Source: RBC101 sp052387735
Lineage (GTDB): Bacteria; Gemmatimonadota; Gemmatimonadetes; Gemmatimonadales; Gemmatimonadaceae
NCBI GenBank assembly: GCA_052387735.1
Contig: JBQTIW010000283.1
Coordinates: forward strand, 1 to 9,315
Reading direction: 5' to 3'
Length of the DNA: 9,315 nt
This document shows positions 1 to 8,361 of this stretch, piece by piece. The notes beneath the pieces are model-generated. The model saw nothing but the letters and a program-made list of their open reading frames with translations, made no database searches and was not told where the DNA came from. The position numbers and the translations under genes were made by a program. Position 1 is the first letter of the stretch. Each line of letters opens with the position of its first letter.

Positions 1-1861
<1,861 letters not shown>

Positions 1862-1865
<4 letters not shown>

Positions 1866-2668
1866 CGGCCCACCCCTGTGCCGGATGGATGGCCGGACGG
1901 CCGGATGGACGGAGGGACCGGCGCTGCGACACGCTGCGTGGGCGCGCTGATCGCGTCTTCCTTGAACATGCCCATGGCGGCGGCAATCGGGATCGCGGCC
2001 ATGCCTAACGTAACGATCACGGCCAGCGCCACGGCGACACTGCGGTGCAGGGGGCGATCTCCAGGACGCCTTGCCCCGATTGTCCGCCACGACGCCCATG
2101 CGCCGTGGTAGAGATGGAGGCCGAGGAACACGACCGCGACGACATAGAAGGCCACCGCCCACCAGCGCTCGAACCCGAGGCGGAGATTGTTGTAGGGATC
2201 GAGGTGCAGAAACTGTGGATGCCACACCCCGAACGTCATGTCCATGATGTGAAACACGATGAACGCGAAGAGCAGGAGGCCGCCAACCCGCATCGTCCGA
2301 GCAGCCAGCGTGGAGACCTGTGACTGACGGCGCGCATACGCGACGGGCCGAGCCGCGCGGTTGCGCCCGATCAGCTGCAGCGCCACCGTCACGTGCAGTA
2401 CGACGGCGACGAGGAGGCCGATCCGCGCGATCCAGAGCAACGGACCGAGCTGACGCAAACCGACGGCATAGTCGTGCATCGCCTGCGCCGCGCCGCTCGG
2501 CATGAACATCTGCAGGTTGCCCACCATGTGCACGACGACAAAACCGATGCCGGCCATGCCGGTCAGGGCCATCACCGTCTTCTTGCCGACCGTTGAATCC
2601 CAGAATCGGCGCGCCCGCCCCACCGACGGCCGGGTCAGGCCAGCCGCCGGAAGTGTCGAAGGACCCAT
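1862..2668 (-). CDS. sdhC: Succinate dehydrogenase cytochrome b subunit (type B, di-haem)
   Basis: Membrane anchor of complex II that passes electrons from the SdhAB part to quinone. The 268-residue product has five hydrophobic segments, near residues 32-55, 77-100, 127-148, 169-192 and 208-234. His47, His92, His140 and His185 fall in the first four, with spacing matching the four haem b axial ligands known from Wolinella fumarate reductase; His188 is an alternative to the last. The core begins with STVGKKTVMALTG (residues 25-37), the usual SdhC start region, so the 24 residues before it are longer than usual. The start is uncertain: the ATG at 2668 has a GGAG only one base upstream, and a GTG at 2621-2623 would remove 15 residues. 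The frame is open far upstream, but that part lies inside mdh and is not used here. The C-terminus carries a Pro/Ser/Gly-rich tail of about 25 residues encoded partly by a DNA repeat. It follows mdh by 35 bases and overlaps sdhA by 4. Confidence 0.93.
1881..1912. repeat. Short degenerate repeat coding for the SdhC tail
   Basis: The plus strand holds CCGGATGGA at 1881-1889 and again at 1901-1909, with the related CCGGACGG at 1893-1900 between them. It reads as a small imperfect tandem repeat built from CCGGAYGG units. On the minus strand it encodes the poorly conserved, Pro/Ser/Gly-rich end of SdhC, just before the ATGA junction with sdhA. It looks like local repeat expansion that lengthened the tail; no other role is evident. 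Confidence 0.6.
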
Positions 2669-2703
2669 GCTCCAGAACAGTGCGTGGTCGTAGCGGGCAG
2701 TCG

Positions 2704-3633
2704 CTAGATGCTGAGCTTGGCCATCGGCTCGCGCACGGCGTCGGCGCTCTTGCCTAACGCGACACGCTCGGCGGATGTGAGCTCGACCTCGAGGATCTTC
2801 TCCAGCCCTTTGCGTCCGAGCTTGCAGGGCACACCAAGGAAGAGTCCGGACATGCCGTACTCGCCGTCGAGCCACGCCGCGCACGGCAGGATGCGCCGCT
2901 GGTCGTTGACGATGGCCTCGGTCATCTGCACTGCGCCGGCCGAAGGCGCGTAGTACGCCGAGCCGGTTTTGAGGAACGCCACGATCTCCGCGCCTCCGTT
3001 GCGCGTGCGGTCCACGATCCTGTCCAGCGCGGCTCGTTCCAGCAGCTGTGTGATCGGGATGCCACTTACGCTGGTGTAGGAGATCAGCGGCACCATCGTG
3101 TCGCCGTGACCGCCTAACACCATTGCCTGGATGTCGCGCACCGACACGTCCAGCGCCTCGGCGAGAAAGGCGCGATAGCGCGCGGTATCGAGAACCCCCG
3201 CCATGCCCAACACCCGTTCGCGCGGGAAGCCGGTGACCTTCTTGGCGACGTAGCACATCACGTCGAGCGGATTCGACACCACGATGACAATCGACTGCGG
3301 CGACGTGCGAGCGACCTGTTCCGACACGGTCTTCACGATCCCCGCATTCGTGTTCATCAGGTCATCCCGGGACATTCCCGGTTTGCGGGCAATCCCCGCG
3401 GTGATGATCACGATGTCGGAGTTCTCGGTTTCGTCGTAGCCGTTGGTGCCGATGACCCGCGAGTCGTACAGCTCGATGGGCGCCGACTGCCACTGATCCA
3501 GGGCCTTGCCTTGCGGGACTCCCTCGACGATGTCCACCAGCACCACCTGCCTGGCAAGCTCCTTCTCGGCGACACGCTGGGCCGCGGTGGCTCCGACGTT
3601 CCCGGCACCAACAACCGTGATTTTGTTGACCAT
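2704..3633 (-). CDS. mdh: Malate dehydrogenase (NAD-dependent, LDH-like type)
   Basis: Cytosolic tricarboxylic-acid-cycle enzyme interconverting malate and oxaloacetate with NAD. The 309 residues match the usual length of LDH-like MDHs. Seen: the nucleotide-binding loop VVGAGNVGAT at residues 7-16, and Asp34 at the end of the second strand, which selects NAD over NADP. IARKPGMSRDDL carries Arg83 and Arg89, the substrate arginines that mark malate rather than lactate dehydrogenase. SNPLDVM follows at 120-126. GVLDTARYR has Asp149 and Arg152, and GGHGDTMVPL has catalytic His175. The ATG at 3631-3633 gives a start directly before the conserved first strand, although no good Shine-Dalgarno sequence lies upstream. 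It is the first gene of mdh-sdhC-sdhA, separated from moaA by 168 bases, so it probably has its own promoter, which I could not identify. Two Leu-Gly pairs use TTA-GGC. Confidence 0.97.
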   Translation of the reverse strand: MVNKITVVGAGNVGATAAQRVAEKELARQVVLVDIVEGVPQGKALDQWQSAPIELYDSRVIGTNGYDETENSDIVIITAGIARKPGMSRDDLMNTNAGIVKTVSEQVARTSPQSIVIVVSNPLDVMCYVAKKVTGFPRERVLGMAGVLDTARYRAFLAEALDVSVRDIQAMVLGGHGDTMVPLISYTSVSGIPITQLLERAALDRIVDRTRNGGAEIVAFLKTGSAYYAPSAGAVQMTEAIVNDQRRILPCAAWLDGEYGMSGLFLGVPCKLGRKGLEKILEVELTSAERVALGKSADAVREPMAKLSI

Positions 3634-3801
3634 TTGCGCGTGGGAGGTTCGTGGTGAATGCTCCCAAAGTAATCAGGGCGGCGGCTCGCGGCGACGCGAG
3701 AACTCCTTCGCTGGCTTCTCGGGCTTCTCAGGACTGCTTCTCGCGCTTCCCGCGGTGCGGTGCACGCACGAAGCAGCGCCGCACGACAACCCGAGGTCTT
3801 G
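3634..3801 (-). other. moaA-mdh intergenic region with hairpins and short repeats
   Basis: This 168-base gap is the longest non-coding stretch in the window. It holds a perfect 6-bp inverted repeat, CTCGCG/CGCGAG at 3685-3690 and 3695-3700, with a 4-base loop. A 5-bp stem, GTGCG/CGCAC, lies at 3755-3759 and 3765-3769. Three copies of GCTTCTC (GAGAAGC on the coding strand) lie at 3714-3720, 3723-3729 and 3736-3742. Neither hairpin is followed by a T-run, so I do not call an intrinsic terminator. No convincing -35/-10 pair was found upstream of mdh. A promoter is likely here only by position. Confidence 0.5.
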
Positions 3802-4788
3802 CTAGCCTCCAACCTGCGACAGCGCGCGCAGCCCGCCGACCTGCATCTGCAGGAGATTGTGTTCCTTGGGCTTGTCGGCCAGCGCCTGACGGAACAGCGG
3901 GTCCAGGGCGTCGCCGGCTCGGAGGGGATCCCGAAGGTTCACCTCGTGGTCTCCATAGAGGCACGTCCGCAGGCGTCCGTCGGCCGTTAGGCGCACGCGA
4001 TTGCACGAGCCGCAGTACGTGTGCGACATGGGAGTGATCACTCCGACCGTGCCCGCCGCATTCGCGAGACGGTAGTATTTGGCCGGTCCGTTCCCCTTGG
4101 GACCCTGCACGGCTTCGAGCGCGCCGATCGAGGCGACCCGATCGAGCACCTCCGGACTCGGAACGACATGCTCCCAGGTCAGCTCGCGCATATCGCCCAC
4201 CGGCATGAGCTCGATGAACCGCACATGCCAGGGGTGATCGAGCGTGAGCCTCGCAAAATCTCCGATCTCATCGTCATTCACGCCGCGCATCACCACCACG
4301 TTGATCTTGAGCGGGCCAAGCCCTGCCCGTTCCGCGGCGAGGAGAGAGACCACCGGATCGAACGCGAGATTCCGGCGCGCGATCGCCATGATCCGATCCG
4401 CGCGGAGCGAGTCGGCGCTCATGTTCACTCGGTCGAGCCCCGCCTCGCTGAGGCTCGCGGACAGCTCAGGAAGCCTCACCCCATTCGTCGAGAGCGCGAT
4501 GTCTTCGATGTCTGGAACGGACTTGAGCTGCCGGATCAGCGCGGGCAGGTCGGGTCGGATGGTCGGCTCACCTCCGGTGATCCGCAGCCGCCGGAGGCCT
4601 AACGGCGCCAGCTGGCTGACGATGGCGACGATCTCCTCGTAGGATAGGATGTCCTTCTTCGGCAACCACTGCAGCCCCTCCACCGGCATGCAGTACTGGC
4701 ACCGGAAGTTGCAGCGATCCGTGATCGAGATCCGCAGATACTCGATGCTTCGACCGTACTGGTCCCGGAGCGCGGGCGCGGGGGTCAT
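3802..4788 (-). CDS. moaA: GTP 3',8-cyclase, radical SAM, molybdenum cofactor synthesis
   Basis: First enzyme of molybdenum cofactor synthesis. It rearranges GTP to 3',8-cyclo-7,8-dihydro-GTP, which MoaC converts to cyclic pyranopterin monophosphate. The 328 residues match the family length. Seen: the N-terminal radical SAM cluster motif at Cys26, Cys30 and Cys33 (CNFRCQYC); the SAM motif GGEP at 72-75; STNG at 100-103; KINVVVMRGVNDDEI; and the C-terminal second 4Fe-4S site CGSCNRVRLTADG with Cys259, Cys262 and Cys276 and the GTP-contacting Arg264 and Arg266. The protein ends in the Gly-Gly that is characteristic of MoaA and needed for activity. Mild oddities are Ala125 in NMSADS, where Leu is usual (SLDS), and Arg67 where the family often has Lys. 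The ATG (4786-4788) directly follows the moaE TAG, so the genes are probably coupled. No moaC is visible in the window. Confidence 0.96.
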   Translation of the reverse strand: MTPAPALRDQYGRSIEYLRISITDRCNFRCQYCMPVEGLQWLPKKDILSYEEIVAIVSQLAPLGLRRLRITGGEPTIRPDLPALIRQLKSVPDIEDIALSTNGVRLPELSASLSEAGLDRVNMSADSLRADRIMAIARRNLAFDPVVSLLAAERAGLGPLKINVVVMRGVNDDEIGDFARLTLDHPWHVRFIELMPVGDMRELTWEHVVPSPEVLDRVASIGALEAVQGPKGNGPAKYYRLANAAGTVGVITPMSHTYCGSCNRVRLTADGRLRTCLYGDHEVNLRDPLRAGDALDPLFRQALADKPKEHNLLQMQVGGLRALSQVGG

Positions 4789-5235
4789 CTACGGAATCTG
4801 CGTCGTAACGGGGTGCGGTGCGCGCGAGGGATCCACCCATTCGCGCGTACCGTCAGCATAGTGTTCGCGCTTCCAGATGGGTACCCGCTTCTTGATCTCT
4901 TCGATGACGTACCGCGCAGCGTCCATCGACTGAGCGCGCCGCGGATGCGACACCGCGATCCCCACACTCACGTCGCCCAGGGTGAGCGCGCCGAGTCGAT
5001 GCTCCACGGCCACCCGCTCGGTGCCAAAGCGCGCCACGGCTTCGGCTACGATCCGCGTCAGTTCGGCCGAGGCCATCGCTGCATACGCGGAATAGTCGAC
5101 GCCGGTCACCGGTCGGCCGTCGTTGACGTCGCGTACGGTCCCGACAAACACCGTTGTCGCACCGCTTTCCACCGACGCTACCTCAGCGACGAGTGCTGCC
5201 ACATCGATTGGTTGCTCGACGAGATCAGCGCGCAC
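4789..5235 (-). CDS. moaE: Molybdopterin synthase catalytic (large) subunit
   Basis: Large subunit of molybdopterin synthase. With thiocarboxylated MoaD it inserts two sulfurs into cyclic pyranopterin monophosphate to make molybdopterin. The 148-residue length is normal. Seen: VFVGTVRD at 29-36; YAAMASAE at 51-58; EHRLGALTLGDVSVGIAV at 78-95; and IKKRVPIWKRE at 114-124, in which Lys115 and Lys122 match the two active-site lysines (E. coli Lys119 and Lys126 by spacing). The usual HR pair before the AFxA segment reads PRRAQSMDA here, so the conserved His position is Arg and the Phe is Met. The predicted start is a GTG at 5233-5235, only 5 bases after the moaD stop; no later ATG fits the conserved N-terminus. 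The stop abuts the moaA start. The subunit order moaD-moaE supports the call. Confidence 0.95.
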   Translation of the reverse strand: MRADLVEQPIDVAALVAEVASVESGATTVFVGTVRDVNDGRPVTGVDYSAYAAMASAELTRIVAEAVARFGTERVAVEHRLGALTLGDVSVGIAVSHPRRAQSMDAARYVIEEIKKRVPIWKREHYADGTREWVDPSRAPHPVTTQIP

Positions 5236-5240
5236 GGTGG

Positions 5241-5480
5241 CTAGCCCCCCGCCACAGGAGGAATGATGGCGACCTCGTCGTTCGGACTCAGCACTCGGTC
5301 CATGTCGGCGTACTCGGCGTTCACGGCAACCAGGGGAGCTGGCGGCACCGCATGTGCCGCCCGGTTCTGGATGACGGAGAGCACGTCACGCACGCGAACA
5401 GGCTCCGGGACATCGACTTGGAGCGCGTCTGCACCAAGCGCGTCGGCGTAAGAAGCAAAGAGCAACACGCGCACATTCAT
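5241..5480 (-). CDS. moaD: Molybdopterin synthase sulfur carrier (small) subunit
   Basis: Ubiquitin-fold sulfur carrier. Its C-terminal glycine is adenylated and thiocarboxylated, then donates sulfur inside the MoaE-MoaD complex. The product is 79 residues, normal for MoaD, and ends VAIIPPVAGG, the diagnostic Gly-Gly tail. Other matches are VRVLLFASYADALG at the N-terminus and LVAVNAEY near residue 50. The ATG lies at 5478-5480. A GGAGG sits about 16 bases upstream, rather far for a normal ribosome site, so initiation strength is unclear. It is the first gene of moaD-moaE-moaA and lies just past the terminator of the HU gene. I found no clear promoter in the 40-odd bases between them, so either a weak promoter or read-through through the terminator drives the cluster. 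Confidence 0.93.
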   Translation of the reverse strand: MNVRVLLFASYADALGADALQVDVPEPVRVRDVLSVIQNRAAHAVPPAPLVAVNAEYADMDRVLSPNDEVAIIPPVAGG

Positions 5481-5523
5481 ATCTGAGAAACTCTCGCCTC
5501 CGGCAACGGTTCCGAGCCACTGG

Positions 5524-5558
5524 AAAGAAAATCGCCCCAGCGCTCACGCCGGGGCGAT
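5524..5558 (-). terminator. Rho-independent terminator after the HU gene
   Basis: On the minus strand ATCGCCCCGGCG pairs with CGCTGGGGCGAT (plus-strand arms 5531-5542 and 5547-5558). This gives an 8-bp perfect outer stem, 12 bp if one G-U wobble is allowed, with a TGAG loop. It is followed at once by TTTTCTTT. The stem begins 16 bases past the HU stop codon. The T-run exists only on the minus side, so termination should act on transcripts coming from the HU gene. Confidence 0.92.
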
Positions 5559-5573
5559 CGATTCGGTCTGGCG

Positions 5574-5909
5574 TCAGTCGTCGTGGTCAGCGCTCTCGCC
5601 TTCAGGAAGCGGTTCGAGGTCGGCAACCATCGCCCGCAACTCCTTGCTGGGCTTGAACACCGGAACCGGTCGGGCAGACACCTCAACTGGACTGCCCGTT
5701 CGCGGATTCCGCGCCATCCGCGTCTTGCGGTGACGAATCTTGAAGGTGCCGAAGCCTCGCACTTCGATATTGCGCTGCTCCTGGAGCGCTTCTTTGATGG
5801 CATCGAGGAACGCGTCGACGACGCGAGCGCAGTCCTTCTTCGAGATGAGCGGCCCGGCGGTCCGCGAAATCTGCTGAGTGACGTGCTCGACGAGGTCGGC
5901 CTTGGTCAT
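5574..5909 (-). CDS. HU/IHF-family nucleoid DNA-binding protein
   Basis: Small DNA-bending chromosome-organising protein that acts as a dimer. The 111 residues begin MTKADLVEHV and contain RGFGTFKIRHRK (51-62), the HU signature, then the DNA-contacting beta arm around RNPRTGSPVEV (67-77) with the intercalating-type proline, and end the fold at KPSKELRAMV (86-95). HU proteins are near 90 residues; the extra 97-111 stretch is acidic and unlike the basic tails found in some lineages. HU versus IHF cannot be settled from the sequence, so no symbol is given. Start at ATG 5907-5909, supported by TTGAGG at 5917-5922, with 7 bases between GAGG and the start. It has its own strong promoter upstream and terminator downstream, so it is probably a separate, highly expressed single-gene unit. 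Confidence 0.95.
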   Translation of the reverse strand: MTKADLVEHVTQQISRTAGPLISKKDCARVVDAFLDAIKEALQEQRNIEVRGFGTFKIRHRKTRMARNPRTGSPVEVSARPVPVFKPSKELRAMVADLEPLPEGESADHDD

Positions 5910-5955
5910 TTCGAAGCCTCAAATGGGGCACTCCAGACGCCCGTTTGTGGGGTCG

Positions 5956-5984
5956 AACATAGACCCTTACCTATTGTGTGTCAA
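5956..5984 (-). promoter_or_regulatory. Sigma-70-type promoter of the HU gene
   Basis: On the minus strand a consensus -35 box TTGACA (plus 5979-5984) is followed by a 17-base spacer and the -10-like TATGTT (plus 5956-5961; four of six consensus bases). The start of transcription would fall near 5949, leaving a leader of about 40 bases that contains the TTGAGG ribosome site. The region is AT-rich against its surroundings. The -35 box shares its TGA with the carA stop codon (5981-5983). Confidence 0.85.
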
Positions 5985-7114
5985 GCGTTTGGGGCACTTC
6001 GGGTTACCTCTCCACGAACCGCATTCATGAACTGTTTGAACAGCGGCCGGGCGTCATGTGGCCCCGGTGCGGCCTCCGGATGGTACTGGACTGCGAACAG
6101 TGGCAGGGACCGGTGCTTGAGTCCCTCGACCGTTCCGTCGTTGAGGTTTACATGGGTAACCTCGAGCTCCGGAGCCCCCGGAATCCCCTGCTCGTTGCCC
6201 TGGACGGCAAACCCGTGATTCTGCGAGGTGATCAGCACCCTGCCGGTCGACAGTTCCTTTACCGGGTGGTTTCCGCCCCGGTGCCCGTAGGGGAGCTTTA
6301 CCGTCGCTCCGCCGTACGTAAGACCGATGAGCTGGTGCCCCAGGCAGATGCCGAACACCGGTACGCCGCTCTCGGCGATTGTGCGAATCGCGTCTGGCGC
6401 GTAACTCACGGCCGCCGGGTCCCCCGGCCCGTTGGAGAAGAAGACCCCATCGGGGCTCCGCTCCAGGACCTCCTGTGGAGGGGTCGTAGACGGTACCACC
6501 GTTACTCGGCATCCGTGGTCCTCAAAGAGCCTGAGGATATTCCGCTTGATGCCGTAGTCATAGGCAACGATGTGGTATCGGGCGTCAGCCGGGCCCCAGT
6601 GGTATTCGGAGGGGGTCGTTACCACCGACGCGAGATCGAGGCCCTCCATGCTCGGACAGGCTTCAAGCGCGGCGCGCGCTTCCTCGGACGCCTCGGAGCC
6701 GACAGCGATCACGCCGCGCATGACACCAGCCGACCGCAGGTGCTTGGTCAATTGGCGCGTGTCGATGTCGTGAAGCACTGGAACGTTCGCCGTGCCTAAC
6801 CAGGCGCCAAGGTCTCCGTCCGCGCGCCAGTTGGAATAGCCACGCGACAGCTCCCGCACCACGATCCCGGCGACCTGCGGACGCTCCGACTCGGGATCTT
6901 CGCTGTTGATGCCGTAGTTGCCGATCATCGGCGTGGTCATCACAACGATCTGCGCTCGATACGACGGGTCGGTGAAGACTTCCTGATATCCGGTCATGTT
7001 CGTGGTGAACACGACTTCGGCCACAGTCGGCGGTAGCACCGCGCTCAACCGGCCGAGAAAAAGGGTCCCATCCTCGAGGAGGAGGAACCCTCTGATCGCA
7101 TCGCGAGAGCTCAC
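5981..7114 (-). CDS. carA: Carbamoyl-phosphate synthase small (glutaminase) subunit
   Basis: Releases ammonia from glutamine and channels it to CarB for carbamoyl phosphate, the precursor of arginine and pyrimidines. From the GTG at 7112-7114 the product is 377 residues, the normal CarA length. The frame stays open up to 7330, but that part overlaps secG on the same strand and has no CarA similarity, so the later start is chosen. Seen: GFLLLEDGTLFLG (9-21) and FTTNMTGYQEVFTDPSY (36-52) of the N-terminal CarA domain; YDYGIKRNI at 185-193; SNGPGDP at 227-233; and the class I amidotransferase nucleophile Cys257 in GICLGHQ, with His345 and Glu347 in YHPE completing the triad. It starts 8 bases after the secG stop, so the two are likely co-transcribed. 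Its stop overlaps the HU promoter. carB is not in the window. One TTA-GGC Leu-Gly pair occurs at 6794-6800. Confidence 0.96.
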   Translation of the reverse strand: MSSRDAIRGFLLLEDGTLFLGRLSAVLPPTVAEVVFTTNMTGYQEVFTDPSYRAQIVVMTTPMIGNYGINSEDPESERPQVAGIVVRELSRGYSNWRADGDLGAWLGTANVPVLHDIDTRQLTKHLRSAGVMRGVIAVGSEASEEARAALEACPSMEGLDLASVVTTPSEYHWGPADARYHIVAYDYGIKRNILRLFEDHGCRVTVVPSTTPPQEVLERSPDGVFFSNGPGDPAAVSYAPDAIRTIAESGVPVFGICLGHQLIGLTYGGATVKLPYGHRGGNHPVKELSTGRVLITSQNHGFAVQGNEQGIPGAPELEVTHVNLNDGTVEGLKHRSLPLFAVQYHPEAAPGPHDARPLFKQFMNAVRGEVTRSAPNA

Positions 7115-7122
7115 GGTCCGCG

Positions 7123-7506
7123 TTAGGGTTGCTTGGGCGGTGGCGTCTGGGCGGGCGGCGTCTTGGCCGCCGGATTGAGCGGCGTTACCGGAACTGGGGT
7201 CGCGCCTTTCGGCACCGGTGCCGCAGGCGCGGAAGAAAAGGGCTGGTCGAGCACGGACTTTGGCGCGGTCGTCCGTGTGGACATCAACTGGAGGATGAAC
7301 GCGAGGAACAGGAAGAGTCCCCCGCCCCACCAGGAGACTTTGGTGAGGAGGTTTCCCGCCTGTCGGCTTCCGATGAGTGAATCAGCGGCTGTCGAGGCGC
7401 CACCGAACGACGCGGCGAGACCACCGCCTTTGCCGGCCTGAAGCAGCACCGCGGTCATGACCGCAAGGCTGACGATGATGAGAATGACGAGCAGAAATGT
7501 GTACAT
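7123..7506 (-). CDS. secG: Preprotein translocase subunit SecG
   Basis: Small inner-membrane partner of SecYE that aids protein export. The 127 residues show two hydrophobic segments (about 2-22 and 57-75) separated by the diagnostic LLQAGKGGGLAASFGG (21-36) and GSRQAGNLLTK (46-56). The C-terminal third, from about residue 85, is a Pro/Ala/Thr-rich, probably disordered tail, common but poorly conserved in SecG of high-GC bacteria. ATG at 7504-7506; only a weak GGA lies upstream. The 96-base gap to tpiA holds possible promoter-like pieces (TTGCAC or TTGACT on the minus strand near 7565-7575, and GATACT or TACTTA near 7546-7551), but no pair has both good boxes and good spacing. The tpiA-secG-carA order suggests one unit fed from the glycolytic genes. 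Confidence 0.95.
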   Translation of the reverse strand: MYTFLLVILIIVSLAVMTAVLLQAGKGGGLAASFGGASTAADSLIGSRQAGNLLTKVSWWGGGLFLFLAFILQLMSTRTTAPKSVLDQPFSSAPAAPVPKGATPVPVTPLNPAAKTPPAQTPPPKQP

Positions 7507-7602
7507 GTGAATCCGGCGAAAACGAAGGCACTGGGGAGCCGCTAAGTATCGCCAGTTCCGGCAGTCAAGTGCAAGAGGGGTAACAACATGCCGAGGCTGC
7601 CA

Positions 7603-8361
7603 TCACGCCCGAACGATAGCGCTCCAGCCCTCCGCATCGAGTGACGCTCCGCCCACCAGCAGCCCATCGACGTCAGCGGCGCCAAGGAGAGAGGGCGCGT
7701 TGCCTCGGTTGACGCTTCCGCCGTAGAGAATGGGGACGGCGTTGGCCTTCTCACCCAGAATCGCCTGTAGTTCTCGGCGGATGACGTGATGGATGGCGGA
7801 CGCGTCTGCCGGCGTTGCTGTTTTCCCCGTTCCGATGGCCCACACGGGCTCGTATGCGAACATCATGCTCGCGATCGCGTGCGGGTCGATCGTTGAAATA
7901 CCAGCCCGCAATTGCCTCAACACCACCAGCTCCGTCTCGCCGCGCTCGCGCTCCTCGAGCTTCTCGCCCACGCAGAGCATGGGGACGAGCCCAGCGCGCA
8001 CGGCCGCGCCGACTTTGCGTGCGGTCTGGTCATTCGTTTCGCCAAAGACATGACGCCGTTCGGAGTGTCCAACGAGGGCGACGTCGGCTCCCGCGTCGCG
8101 CGCCATCGCCGCCGAGTGTTCACCGGTGAAGGCGCCCTTGTCCTCCCAGTGAATGTTCTGGATGCCGACCTGGATGTCCTGCCGATCCCTGAGGCTGTCG
8201 AGCACCGCGGTGATGCTCACGGCCGGCGGGAAGAACACCACTTTTCGGTCGGGGCGCCTCGCGTAGTGGGCGAGGAAGGAGCGCATGAAGGCGCGCGCGT
8301 CACTCGGCCCGTGATGCATTTTCCAGTTTGCAGCGAAGATCGGTCGTTGCATTCGGGTCAC
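7603..8361 (-). CDS. tpiA: Triose-phosphate isomerase
   Basis: Cytosolic glycolytic enzyme interconverting dihydroxyacetone phosphate and glyceraldehyde 3-phosphate. The product is 252 residues, the usual size. Seen: ANWKM with Asn12 and Lys14; GAFTGEHS (76-83); VGHSERR with electrophile His99; AYEPVWAIGTGKTATP with catalytic base Glu171 and the flexible loop 6; and YGGSVN, then GLLVGGASL, which bind phosphate. The start could be the GTG at 8359-8361, which overlaps the pgk TGA as GTGA, or the ATG at 8350-8352 three codons later. The GTG is listed for the coupling geometry, but the ATG fits the family start slightly better. The overlap with pgk suggests coupled translation. Confidence 0.96.
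   Translation of the reverse strand: MTRMQRPIFAANWKMHHGPSDARAFMRSFLAHYARRPDRKVVFFPPAVSITAVLDSLRDRQDIQVGIQNIHWEDKGAFTGEHSAAMARDAGADVALVGHSERRHVFGETNDQTARKVGAAVRAGLVPMLCVGEKLEERERGETELVVLRQLRAGISTIDPHAIASMMFAYEPVWAIGTGKTATPADASAIHHVIRRELQAILGEKANAVPILYGGSVNRGNAPSLLGAADVDGLLVGGASLDAEGWSAIVRA

Noticed and set aside
2669..3256. N-terminal extension of the SdhC frame into mdh (464 residues in all)
   Set aside because: The extra residues come from the mdh gene read in another frame and match nothing in SdhC.
3685..3769. Hairpins between moaA and mdh as a terminator
   Set aside because: The stems are only 5-6 bp and lack a following T-run on either strand.
4021..4602. 193-residue plus-strand frame opposite moaA
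   Set aside because: It is a shadow of the moaA codon pattern; the sequence is His/Arg-rich with no recognisable fold.
5978..6799. 273-residue open frame on the plus strand
   Set aside because: It is antisense to carA, whose catalytic motifs are complete. Long antisense frames are expected in high-GC DNA, and no ribosome site or known domain is seen.
7115..7330. N-terminal extension of the CarA frame into secG (449 residues in all)
   Set aside because: The GTG at 7112-7114 gives the standard CarA length; the extension overlaps secG on the same strand and is Arg/Pro-rich.
7540..7590. Possible secG promoter (TTGACT or TTGCAC with TACTTA or GATACT)
   Set aside because: No combination has both well-matched boxes and a 16-18 base spacer; too weak to annotate.
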